A DNA stretch of 64,000 nt from Jiella flava (GTDB taxonomy: Bacteria > Pseudomonadota > Alphaproteobacteria > Rhizobiales > Rhizobiaceae), in NCBI RefSeq assembly GCF_017349315.1, contig NZ_JAFMPP010000016.1, forward strand, positions 30,066 to 94,065. The letters run 5' to 3'. The first letter of the stretch is position 1; each line of letters begins with the position of its first letter. The notes beneath the pieces were generated by a model. That model saw only the letters and a program-made list of their open reading frames with translations. It was not told the origin of the DNA and did no database searches. Positions 9,750 to 16,968 of the stretch are shown in pieces. The translations under genes were made by a program, and so were the position numbers.

Positions 9750-10064
9750 ATGCCGCCAGCCCATCGTCAAGGCGATATCGGCTCCGGCCACGGCTGTCAT
9801 TTTCCCCCGTCTGCGGCGACCGGCGGCAGTCCGGATGTGTTCACGAACGGCCGCCCGCAGATGCGGGTGGGCGACACCTACGCGCCCCGCTCTTGCGTCG
9901 CCGGCCATGCCGGGCCGCACGGCCGGGCCCTCGCCCAGGGCTCGGCCTCGGTCTTCATCAACGGCCGCAAAGCGGGCCGGCTCGGCGACGAAGGGCCCGG
10001 CGGCGGGCGGGCATCCTGCCAGAAATCCATGGCGGGGCAGTCGACGCCCTTCGTCAGGGGCTGA
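9750..10064 (+). CDS. PAAR-domain protein (T6SS spike tip)
   Basis: PAAR proteins cap the VgrG spike of type VI secretion systems and carry effectors. The 104-residue protein has the fold's pattern: 'MPPAHRQGDIGSGHG' at the N-terminus, then 'SPDVFTNGRPQMRVGDTY', Cys and His residues, and 'GSASVFINGRKAGRLGDEG', the last matching the typical 'ngkpaar.GD' repeat. The start follows a very strong ribosome site AGAGGAGGAAGG. The frame is open upstream to 9675, but the domain and ribosome site fix 9750. It leads the row PAAR, DUF4123, toxin, immunity; no VgrG, Hcp or T6SS core gene is in the window. Confidence 0.85.
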   Translation: MPPAHRQGDIGSGHGCHFPPSAATGGSPDVFTNGRPQMRVGDTYAPRSCVAGHAGPHGRALAQGSASVFINGRKAGRLGDEGPGGGRASCQKSMAGQSTPFVRG

Positions 10065-10070
10065 CGGCGG

Positions 10071-11441
10071 ATGGGGCGGGCGGGCGACGAAATGGCGGAT
10101 GCCGGCCAGGCGGGCGCATCTTTTTTGAAGGCGGAGCGCTCTCCGTCTGATGCCGCCGCAGGACCCCGGGCCCTCGGTTCCGCCTTCGCGGCTCTCATCG
10201 GCGAGGCAGGGCGTCTCGTTGCCGATCCGCTGCGGCGGCTGCGTGTCGTCGTCGACGGCTCGGGTTTCGACGATGCTCCGGCGCTCTTGCGCCAGGCCGG
10301 TGTTTTCCACCGCGCGCTCTATCGCGGCCCCGACCGCGCGCTGATCGAGGCCGGCCCCTTTCTCGTCGATCTCTACCGCGATCCGGTCGCCGTCGCCGGG
10401 TTCGCCGACGAGGCAGGCGAGGGCGACGACCTTTCCGACGAAGCCCTTGCCGCCCGCTCGGACCGATTGGCCGATCGGATGCGGAAGGCGCTCGCGGCCG
10501 GCGACGAGACCGGCGGCGGAATGTTGCCGGAGGCCTCGCCCGAGCCCGCCGCCCCGGCCGGCGGCCACGCGGCCAGCGCCTATTTCACCGCAGCCGCCGG
10601 CCGCCTTGACAGGATGGTCGCGGCCCTCAGGCCCACCCCCTTCGCCGTCTTCTGGCTGGGCGGCGTGGATTTCACCGACGCGGCCCTCTACCGGCATCTG
10701 CGCGGATTGAACAAGGTGCTGATCCCGAGGGACGCCGCTGTCTCCGGTCCCGGCTTTTCGGAGAGCAGCGTCGATGTCGATGGTCCACCAAACGAGGCGG
10801 CGGATGGCAAGGCCGCTTCCGACATCCCGCCACCGTCGGCGGCGTCTGCGGCTGACGTTTTGGAGACCGGCCAGGAAACAGGAACGGAAGCCGTCCTGTT
10901 TCGTCACGGCGACGGCAACGTTCTCGCCCAGGTCCTGCCGGCCCTGACGCCGGAACACCTCTCGCGCCTATTCGGCCCCGCCGAAGGAGTGTTCTTCGCC
11001 GCCCCCGACTATCCCGGCCCCTCCGGCCGCCTCCTCAACCGGGCCGCCCGCAGACCCGATTTGCCACCAGCAAAGCCCGGCATGCTGGCGCTGACGAAGG
11101 CCGAGATCGAGGCGATCGAGACGAAGCGCAGGGCGCGCTCGGCGGATCGGATCGCCGACTATCTGGCGCGATACGCGCCGGAGCAAGCCGGCAAAGGCAA
11201 GGCTCAACTGCGGGTGTTCGCAGCCGAATCGATCGACGATGCCAATCGCATCGGCCTGGTATCGGAAGCCGCCCATGGTCGATGGGCTTATCTCCGCCTG
11301 ATGACGGACGGCCAAATCTCCCGTAATCTCGATGTGGCTGCGTATCTCAGACAGCCCGACGGCAAATCGCCCGACGAGAAGGTCTCGCTCCTGCTCCAGT
11401 CGGTGACGATTGGGGCACAACAACTGCAGGGCAAGTCATGA
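10071..11441 (+). CDS. DUF4123-domain T6SS effector chaperone
   Basis: DUF4123 proteins (Tap/TEC chaperones) bind a specific effector and load it on the VgrG/PAAR spike. The protein has 456 residues. The N-terminal half shows the DUF4123 pattern: 'RRLRVVVDGSGFDDAPALL', 'ALIEAGPFLVDL', 'YRHLRGLNKVLIPRD', 'EAVLFRHGDGNVLAQVLPAL', 'LTPEHLSRLFGPAEGVFF'. The C-terminal third (about residues 300-456), without a family I recognise, may bind the effector. It starts 6 bp after the PAAR stop and overlaps the toxin gene by 4 bp (ATGA). Bases 10977-11177 recur at 12299-12499. Confidence 0.8.
   Translation: MGRAGDEMADAGQAGASFLKAERSPSDAAAGPRALGSAFAALIGEAGRLVADPLRRLRVVVDGSGFDDAPALLRQAGVFHRALYRGPDRALIEAGPFLVDLYRDPVAVAGFADEAGEGDDLSDEALAARSDRLADRMRKALAAGDETGGGMLPEASPEPAAPAGGHAASAYFTAAAGRLDRMVAALRPTPFAVFWLGGVDFTDAALYRHLRGLNKVLIPRDAAVSGPGFSESSVDVDGPPNEAADGKAASDIPPPSAASAADVLETGQETGTEAVLFRHGDGNVLAQVLPALTPEHLSRLFGPAEGVFFAAPDYPGPSGRLLNRAARRPDLPPAKPGMLALTKAEIEAIETKRRARSADRIADYLARYAPEQAGKGKAQLRVFAAESIDDANRIGLVSEAAHGRWAYLRLMTDGQISRNLDVAAYLRQPDGKSPDEKVSLLLQSVTIGAQQLQGKS
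10977..11177 (+). repeat. 201-bp direct repeat, copy 1 (inside DUF4123 gene)
   Basis: Matches 12299-12499 over 201 bp with no gap and 6 mismatches by eye (97%). It encodes about residues 303-369 of the DUF4123 protein. The two copies bracket the toxin and immunity genes. Confidence 0.95.
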
Positions 11442-11902
11442 GCGCGGCGGCATTGCCGCTGCTGCTGGGCGGCCCGCCGGGCTGGCTGGTCTTCGGCGTT
11501 CTGGCGGTTGCGACGGCGGGCGCCGTCTATGTCATGAGCGAAACCGGAGAGGATGCCGACCAGAGCGCCGACGAACAGCTTTCCTCACAGTCCGCGACGA
11601 CTGCTTGCTCGGATTGCCATCCTGATGGCCCTGACGATGACGACGACAGCAAAGACCCAAACAAGGTTGATCACATCTTCGGTGACAAACAACTGCAGAA
11701 GCACAAGCTCGACCAGTATCTTGAGAGCTTCGACGGAGACAAGGCGCAAGCCTACAGGGCGCTGCAGAACGCTACGCGGAACGCCGTACGGGCGACATCA
11801 GGTCCGTTCCAGACAGTTGTTCGATCGAACGGCTTCAACGTGACCGTACGCGGCGCCGTGGTCAACGGTGTGCCCCGGCTGTCGACTGCTTTTATACCGT
11901 AG
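11438..11902 (+). CDS. Putative T6SS effector toxin with N-terminal membrane helix
   Basis: 154 residues. Residues about 4-33 form a hydrophobic helix ('WLVFGVLAVATAGAVYVM'), followed by an acidic linker with a CxxC pair ('CSDC') and an Asp run, then a compact C-terminal domain from about residue 78 with 'DHIFGDKQLQKHKL', 'AYRALQNATRNAV' and 'VTVRGAVVNGVPRLSTAFIP'. The short His-containing domain at the end of a modular protein resembles the small nuclease-like tips of polymorphic toxins. I cannot assign a named toxin family. The call rests on context: behind PAAR and DUF4123 (ATGA overlap) and directly ahead of a small acidic, immunity-like gene. Confidence 0.6.
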   Translation: MSAAALPLLLGGPPGWLVFGVLAVATAGAVYVMSETGEDADQSADEQLSSQSATTACSDCHPDGPDDDDDSKDPNKVDHIFGDKQLQKHKLDQYLESFDGDKAQAYRALQNATRNAVRATSGPFQTVVRSNGFNVTVRGAVVNGVPRLSTAFIP

Positions 11903-11913
11903 AAGGACGTCTG

Positions 11914-12276
11914 ATGACTAAAATGGCCTCTCTCGAATACGACGCCATCGTTGAAATCCTCAACGAAAATAGCGTGTTTCTGCGGTCTCCCCTGTCGCGT
12001 GAAGTCTACGCGGCGGCGGTGGCCGATCGCGACCTTACGGGTGTCGGAATTTCCGTAGAGTTTCATGATCGCGACATTTTCACACTCAGCGGCGAAGCCA
12101 TCACCACGGGTCTCGGCGGGATCGGCGCGATCCTCAACGGCCGTATCTCGGTGGGCTTTCTGCTCAAGGTCGAGAAGGGCAAGCTCGTCTGGCTCGAAGG
12201 CTTCACCTACGGCGGCGACCGTTGGCCCGAAGATTTGGTTGACTACAGGCTCACGCGGGAGGCGATTTCCACATAA
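11914..12276 (+). CDS. Putative immunity protein for the upstream toxin
   Basis: 120 residues, acidic, no signal peptide or membrane helix, no family recognised. It has mixed helix and strand character with a Gly-rich middle ('GEAITTGLGGIGAILNG') and ends 'WLEGFTYGGDRWPEDLVDYRL'. It starts 11 bp after the toxin stop behind AGAAGGACG. Size, charge and position directly after the effector are typical of cognate immunity proteins that bind and neutralise the toxin in the producing cell. The function is inferred from context only. Confidence 0.55.
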   Translation: MTKMASLEYDAIVEILNENSVFLRSPLSREVYAAAVADRDLTGVGISVEFHDRDIFTLSGEAITTGLGGIGAILNGRISVGFLLKVEKGKLVWLEGFTYGGDRWPEDLVDYRLTREAIST

Positions 12277-12298
12277 GTCAGCCAGATCTTTGAGGACG

Positions 12299-12499
12299 CC
12301 CGCCGAAGGAGTGTTCTTCGCCGCGCCCGACTATCGCGGCCCCTCCGGCCGCCTCCCCAACCGGGCCGCCCGCAGGCCCGATTTGCCACCAGCAAAGCCG
12401 GGCATGCTGGCGCTGACGAAGGCCGAGATCGAGGCGATCGAGACGAAGCGCAGGGCGCGCTCGGCGAATCGGATCGCCGACTATCTGGCGCGATACGCG
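12299..12499 (+). pseudogene. 201-bp orphan copy of the DUF4123 C-terminal region
   Basis: Direct repeat, copy 2. Its reading frame is still open and encodes the same segment as residues ~303-369 of the intact DUF4123 protein ('AEGVFFAAPDYRGPSGRL' and on), but it has no start of its own and drifts into unrelated sequence after 12499. It begins 22 bp after the immunity gene stop and ends 64 bp before the convergent oxidoreductase. Best read as a remnant of an older or alternative effector module. Confidence 0.85.
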
Positions 12500-12563
12500 G
12501 CTCGATGGCGCCGAACCGGCGCCACTGCGGGCGCCGGCTGGTTCGTCCGAGCCTCTCTCGCCC

Positions 12564-13409
12564 TTACGGCATCATCGCCTTGACCGTCTCGGCCATCGGC
12601 GTCGTCGGGCGGCCGATGAGTTGGGAGAGGTGGCGTTCGTCGCCGAAGAGGCCGCCTTTGGCGGCGCCGGCATCGCTGTCGGCGAGAAGATCGCAGAGAA
12701 CTTGCGGCAGACCGGCCGATGCCAGCGCCTCGGCGTAGCCTGCCTGGGTGAGGTCGTGATAGGGGATCTCGCCTCCAGCGAGGCGTGAGACCTCGCCGGC
12801 CATCTCGGCGCGGGTATAGGCGGTGTCGCCGGCCAGCTCGTAGATCCGGTTCTCATGGCCCTCGCCCGTCAAAACCTTCGCGGCGGCTTCGGCGTAGTCG
12901 CGGCGGGTCGCCGAGGCGATCCGGCCGGTCCCGGCGCAGCCGATGAAGGCGCCGGCCTGGATCGCAACCGGAATGCCCGCGGCATAATTTTCGGTGTACC
13001 AGCCATTGCGCAGGAGCGTGTAGGCGAGGCCGGATTCGATCAGGCTGAGTTCGCTCGCCCGGTGCTCCTGCCCGAGCATCAACGGCGTCGTGTCGGCATG
13101 CAGGATGCTGGTATAAGCGACGCGCGCGACGCCGGCCGCCTCCGCTGCCGCGATGACGTTGCGATGCTGCGCCACGCGCTTGCCGATCTCGCTCGACGAG
13201 ATCAACAGCACCGTCGCAACGCCTTCAAAGGCCGCTTCAAGACTTGCGAGATCCTCGTAATCGGCCTTGCGGATCGAAATGCCGAGATCTACGGCCTTTT
13301 CCGGCGAGCGGGCGATGCCGACGACGTCGTCTGCCCGGCCCATATCTCTGAGTGCGGCGACGACGTGTTGGCCGAGCTGGCCGGTCACGCCGGTGATGGC
13401 AATCGTCAT
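12564..13409 (-). CDS. NmrA-family NAD(P)H-dependent oxidoreductase (QorB-like)
   Basis: 281 residues with an N-terminal Rossmann fold ('MTIAITGVTGQLGQHVV') and the atypical SDR layout of NmrA/HSCARG and E. coli QorB (NADPH:quinone oxidoreductase 2), including 'LLISSSEIGKRVAQHRNVI', 'VAYTSILHADTTP' and 'YTLLRNGWYTENY'. Likely reduces a quinone or similar electrophile, or senses NADPH. It diverges from an HxlR regulator at 13606, the same arrangement as known qor2/QorR pairs, suggesting control by that regulator. Confidence 0.85.
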   Translation of the reverse strand: MTIAITGVTGQLGQHVVAALRDMGRADDVVGIARSPEKAVDLGISIRKADYEDLASLEAAFEGVATVLLISSSEIGKRVAQHRNVIAAAEAAGVARVAYTSILHADTTPLMLGQEHRASELSLIESGLAYTLLRNGWYTENYAAGIPVAIQAGAFIGCAGTGRIASATRRDYAEAAAKVLTGEGHENRIYELAGDTAYTRAEMAGEVSRLAGGEIPYHDLTQAGYAEALASAGLPQVLCDLLADSDAGAAKGGLFGDERHLSQLIGRPTTPMAETVKAMMP

Positions 13410-13465
13410 GGTTCGTCTCCCTGAGTGTCGATGCGATCGGGAGATAGGCGGCTTGCTTATTTTTC

Positions 13466-13491
13466 ATAAGTACATACATTTTTGTAAGTAT
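13466..13491. promoter_or_regulatory. AT-rich imperfect palindrome, candidate HxlR operator
   Basis: A 26-bp imperfect inverted repeat starting ATAAGTAC and ending GTAAGTAT, in the only AT-rich patch between the divergent oxidoreductase and HxlR genes. HxlR/DUF24 regulators usually bind GTAC/GTAAGT-type dyads between such pairs. No promoter hexamers are clear enough to place. Confidence 0.5.
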
Positions 13492-13605
13492 CAAAAAATC
13501 CGCCGCATGTCGTCGGGCAGCGCCGCCGTGATGCCGGCAAGCCCGGGCAGATCGGGCGCTGGGGCATGAAGCGCGGCGCGTCCAGGCAAGGATTGGAACC
13601 GGCCC

Positions 13606-14061
13606 ATGTCGAAATGCGAACAGTCCGCAAAGCCCCGCAGCCAGAGGCCGGACGGGGCGGCGAACGACCGCATGCTGCCGCTGGCCGAGCGGCTGCGACA
13701 GGGCGACCTTCTGGCCGCCGCCTGTCCGTCGCGGGATGTGTTGAAACATGTCACCAGCCGTTGGGGCGTACTCGTGCTGATGGTGCTTGGCACCGGCACC
13801 CACCGCTTCAGCGCACTGCGCCGCAAGATCGGCGGGGTGAGCGAGCGGATGCTGGCGCAGACGCTGCAGTGGCTGGAGGCCGACGGCATGGTGGCGCGTC
13901 TTGCCCATGACGTGGTGCCGCCGCATGTCGAATACAGCCTGACGCCACTCGGCGAGGCGGTGGCGGTTCACGTCACCGCGCTGGCGGAATGGATCGAGCG
14001 GGCGATGCCGGCGATCGAAGCGCACCGCCGCGCGAAGGCGACCGAGACATCCGCCGGCTGA
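13606..14061 (+). CDS. HxlR (DUF24) family transcriptional regulator
   Basis: 151 residues with the winged-helix HxlR domain at about residues 38-130: 'CPSRDVLKHVTSRWGVLVLM', 'HRFSALRRKIGGVSERMLAQ', 'TLQWLEADGMVARLAH', 'PPHVEYSLTPLGEAV'. The cysteine at the start of the domain ('AACPSRDVL') is the usual redox-sensing residue of the quinone/aldehyde-responsive members. Divergent from the QorB-like gene, which it probably controls through the palindrome at 13466-13491. The ATG at 13606 has AAGGATTGG ahead of it; an internal ATG before 'LPLAERL' is an alternative. Confidence 0.88.
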   Translation: MSKCEQSAKPRSQRPDGAANDRMLPLAERLRQGDLLAAACPSRDVLKHVTSRWGVLVLMVLGTGTHRFSALRRKIGGVSERMLAQTLQWLEADGMVARLAHDVVPPHVEYSLTPLGEAVAVHVTALAEWIERAMPAIEAHRRAKATETSAG

Positions 14062-14073
14062 CGGCGACCCTTC

Positions 14074-14138
14074 GGCGCCCTGCGTCCTATCGGACGCAGA
14101 CAGGACGCTGTAACTCGATGAATCTATGCATCGTGCGG
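14074..14138 (+). repeat. Partial copy of the two-hairpin repeat (hairpin B part)
   Basis: Contains GGCGCCCTGCGTCCTATCGG then ACGCAG, with the downstream GAATCTATGCATCGTGC, matching the first half of the element at 31521-31627. It lies directly after the HxlR stop. Confidence 0.75.
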
Positions 14139-14200
14139 ACCCGCACATGTCAGACTGGCAATTGCTGGCGACTTGCAAGCGGGCGCTGCCCGTGCGCCCG

Positions 14201-14383
14201 TCAGTCCTTGCGCAGGCGATAGACCCCGTCCGAGCCGCGCACCAGCGTGCCTTGCGCGCCGTTGCGGATTTCCGCCTCAGATTGGCGGTTGCGCTCGGAG
14301 ACCTTGTCGGCGTCCCGCGCCATCTGCTTGTAGCCGAGCCACGCCGCGGCTCCGACGAGACCCAGAAGAATGAGCTGGGGCAT
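14201..14383 (-). CDS. Small single-pass membrane protein, unknown function
   Basis: 60 residues: an N-terminal hydrophobic helix ('LILLGLVGAAAWLGYKQM') and a charged tail with 'DADKVSERNRQSEAEIRNG' and 'GSDGVYRLRKD'. The ATG at 14383 has CTGGAG upstream at workable spacing; the ATG at 14395 is too close to it. It follows the SppA-like gene on the same strand, separated by a repeat element. No family named. Confidence 0.6.
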   Translation of the reverse strand: MPQLILLGLVGAAAWLGYKQMARDADKVSERNRQSEAEIRNGAQGTLVRGSDGVYRLRKD

Positions 14384-14531
14384 CGCTTCGATCATCTCCA
14401 GAAAGCACCTTCGGCCGTCATTATGCGCCGAGCGGGTCCATGCCGCAATTCACCTTCGCCGGCGCGGCGCAACGCTTGACGATGACAAACGCGCGACAGG
14501 GCCGCAGGTTGCGCCGGCCGCGCGGCGCGAC

Positions 14532-14638
14532 AGCATCGGCGAGACAATCGGAATCGATTTTCGGCAAAGCACGATGCGTCGATTCAAAGGGTGAGAGCGA
14601 CCTTTCTGCGTCCGATAGGACGCAGCAGGGCGCCCTAG
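14532..14638 (-). repeat. Two-hairpin interspersed repeat, full-length copy
   Basis: In the reverse orientation relative to 31521-31627: AGCATCGGC at the left end, GGAATCGATTTTCGGCAAAG, the linker ACGATGCGTCGATTCAAAGG, then the hairpin CTGCGTCCGATAGGACGCAG and the end CGCCCTAG. It lies 7 bp after the SppA-like stop codon and may act as a 3' stabiliser or terminator. Confidence 0.85.
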
Positions 14639-14644
14639 CCCCGG

Positions 14645-15514
14645 CTAAAGGCCGTAGCGGCCCCAAAGCAAGCGCTCTTCGGCAAGCGAGACCACACCAT
14701 CCGCCAGCCCTGCGCCGATCGCCGCCAGATCCGGCTCGAACCCAGCGCTGATCCCCTTCGGCTTGCGGCCGAACAAGCTGCGACCGGCGCTGACGAGCTC
14801 CAGCTTGACGCTCTCGCCATAGCGCGCCTTCAGCGTTCCGCGCAGATCGCCGAGAGCGTCGACGAGGCCGAGATCGAGGCCGCGCTTGCCGGACCAGAAC
14901 AGGCCGGAAAAGAGCTGGTCGTCCGGCTGCAGGCGCGCGCCCCGGCGGTCTTTGACGAGATCGATAAAGGTCTCGTGCACCTCGAGCTGCAGCGCCTTCA
15001 GATGGGCGACGTCCTCGGGCTTTTCCGGCTGGAAGGGATCGAGCGTCGCCTTGTTCTGGCCGGCGGTGTGGACCCGGCGCTCGATCCCGAGCTTGGCGAT
15101 CGCCTCGACGAAGCCGAAGGAGCCGGAAACGACGCCGATCGAGCCGACGATCGACGACGGATCGGCGATGATCTCGTCGCCAGCGCAGGCGATCATGTAG
15201 CCGCCCGAGGCCGCGACATCTTCGACGAAGACGAGGACGATCTTCTTCTTCTCCTCGGCGAGATCCCGGATCCGTTGAAAGATCAGCCGCGACTGCACCG
15301 GCGAGCCGCCAGGGGAATTGACCACGATGGCGACGGCGGGCGCCTTTTTGTAAGCGAAGGCCTTGTCGAGCACCGGCGCGGCGGCGGCGATCGACAGGTT
15401 CTGCCGCAGAACCGATCCGGACGCCATGATCGTGCCGGCGAGCTTGACGACCGGGATGGTGATTTCGTCCTTGCGGAAACGCTTGGGGACGAGCTTCTTG
15501 ATCAGATGGGCCAT
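14645..15514 (-). CDS. S49 family signal peptide peptidase (SppA/SohB-like)
   Basis: Serine protease of the ClpP/crotonase fold that degrades cleaved signal peptides or membrane proteins. 289 residues; 'AIVVNSPGGSPVQS' precedes the active site, and the nucleophile serine is in 'VEDVAASGGYMIACAGDEI', followed by 'SSIVGSIGVVSG'. No signal peptide; a single-domain short SppA as is usual in Rhizobiales. The frame is open to 15574, but the ATG at 15514 ('MAHLIKKLVPKRF') matches family starts. It is the third gene of a leftward set with a DUF2007 gene and a methyltransferase. Confidence 0.88.
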   Translation of the reverse strand: MAHLIKKLVPKRFRKDEITIPVVKLAGTIMASGSVLRQNLSIAAAAPVLDKAFAYKKAPAVAIVVNSPGGSPVQSRLIFQRIRDLAEEKKKIVLVFVEDVAASGGYMIACAGDEIIADPSSIVGSIGVVSGSFGFVEAIAKLGIERRVHTAGQNKATLDPFQPEKPEDVAHLKALQLEVHETFIDLVKDRRGARLQPDDQLFSGLFWSGKRGLDLGLVDALGDLRGTLKARYGESVKLELVSAGRSLFGRKPKGISAGFEPDLAAIGAGLADGVVSLAEERLLWGRYGL

Positions 15515-15616
15515 GGTGCCTTTGTCGGTTCGATATCGGAGACGGGCGGCAAAATTTTCGCCGGATGTAGGCACTCGCGAGCGCTTCGCAAACGGTTCGC
15601 GATAAGGCGACGCGCC

Positions 15617-16438
15617 TCAAGGCCAGAGCCCGGCGATCGTCGCACGGCCGCCGGCAATCGCGCGCGAAAGATCGCTCGGCTGACCGTCGGCCGTCTGCAA
15701 AGCGAGGCCGGGCAGCAGTTTGAGCGGCGCCCGCGAGCCCTTGGCCGTTGCGATCACGATCCGCTCGGCTGGCGCACCGGCGCGGGTGTGGACCGGCAGC
15801 ACGGCCGTGCCACCGAAGCGGGAACCGAGCCCCGCGAGGGCGGCACCCAGCAGATCCGTCCGCAGCACCGTCACCAGCCGGCCGCGCGCGGCGATCAGCG
15901 CCGCCGACACCGCGAACCAGCGATCGAGGGTCATGTCATCGGCGGCAAACAGCGCATTGTCGCGCACGGGATCGGGCGGGCGGCGATAGCTGATCGGGTG
16001 AAACGGCGGATTGGTCAGCACCAGATCGAACGCGCCGTCGCAAAGCCCCGCCGCCTCGCGCACCGCCCGCTTGGCACCGAGATCGGCCTCGATGACCGTC
16101 AGCCGGCTCGTGAGCGCGGCGTTGTCCGGCAACGCGAGCGAGGCCTGGCAAAGCGCCGCCATGATCGCCTGGCGCTCGACAAGGGTCACCGTCGCGCGCT
16201 CCGCCTTGAGGCTGGCGGCAAGGCCGACGACGCCCGATCCGGCACCAAGATCGGCGATCCGGCCCGTGCAATCGGCGGGCACGCAAGCGGCGAGAAGCAG
16301 CGCATCGAGGCCGGAGCGATAGCCCCAGCCGCGCGGCTGCAGGGCCGCGAAACGACCGTCATAGAACGCGTCCTTGCAAACCGCGCGACCCTCGATCAGG
16401 GTCGGCAACTCCAGTGGGTCGTTGCGCGCGTTCATCAC
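15617..16438 (-). CDS. TrmN6-like SAM-dependent methyltransferase
   Basis: 273 residues with motif I 'IADLGAGSGVVGLAASLK' and the adenine-N6 catalytic motif NPPF in 'DLVLTNPPFHPISYR'. The N-terminal 'RGWGYRSGLDALLLAA' is typical of the tRNA1(Val) A37 N6-methyltransferase group (COG4123). Probably methylates an adenine in tRNA; the exact target is inferred from family only. It starts 6 bp before the DUF2007 stop region ends, on the same strand, ahead of the SppA-like gene. Confidence 0.82.
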   Translation of the reverse strand: MMNARNDPLELPTLIEGRAVCKDAFYDGRFAALQPRGWGYRSGLDALLLAACVPADCTGRIADLGAGSGVVGLAASLKAERATVTLVERQAIMAALCQASLALPDNAALTSRLTVIEADLGAKRAVREAAGLCDGAFDLVLTNPPFHPISYRRPPDPVRDNALFAADDMTLDRWFAVSAALIAARGRLVTVLRTDLLGAALAGLGSRFGGTAVLPVHTRAGAPAERIVIATAKGSRAPLKLLPGLALQTADGQPSDLSRAIAGGRATIAGLWP

Positions 16439-16443
16439 CGCCG

Positions 16444-16671
16444 TCAGGACATTTCGGAGATCTCGTGGCCGAGATCGGCATCGCGCAGGATCCGGCGCGC
16501 TTGGATCAAATGATCGGGATCGACGAGAATCCGGCGCGGCAGGACGCCAATCGAGCCGTCGAGGATGCTCATGTGCGAATCGGCAACGAAGTGGGGAATT
16601 TCGGCATCGTTGAGAAGAGCGTCAACGAAGGATATGAGAACCGCGTCATTGGAGCGCACAAGTTCCTTCAT
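16444..16671 (-). CDS. DUF2007 domain protein
   Basis: 75 residues covering the whole DUF2007 (putative signal-transducing) domain: 'MKELVRSNDAVLISFVDALL', 'VADSHMSILDGSIGVLPRRI', 'QARRILRDADLG'. This protein is regularly found just upstream of a TrmN6-like methyltransferase in Rhizobiales, as here. The frame is open to 16803, but AAGGAAGG precedes the ATG at 16671. Function unknown. The 297-bp gap to the divergent prenyl synthase should hold both promoters. Confidence 0.88.
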   Translation of the reverse strand: MKELVRSNDAVLISFVDALLNDAEIPHFVADSHMSILDGSIGVLPRRILVDPDHLIQARRILRDADLGHEISEMS

Positions 16672-16968
16672 GAAGCATCCTTCCTTAAGGCTCCGCAACG
16701 GGCCTCGGCACATTGGCCCCATATCTCGTGCGCCCGGCCGATCTTGTCGAGAGCAAAACGCCGCAAACCACGACGCGCGCAGTGAGGAAACCAGCGCGCG
16801 CACTTTCTATCGGCCTTTGCGACGCCATGTTCGCGAAGGGCCGGCACCGCGACGATCTCGCGGCGGCAAAACGGTCGGTTCCGTGACGCCGGCCTTGCCC
16901 GGCAGCGCCCGCAGGCCGTATGGCAGCAATGCAGATCCTCTGCAAAGGGTTTGAATCTACGGAGAAGC

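Noticed and set aside
14421..15620. 399-codon frame overlapping the SppA-like gene
   Set aside because: It is an out-of-frame, Arg-rich shadow; part of it translates a repeat element.
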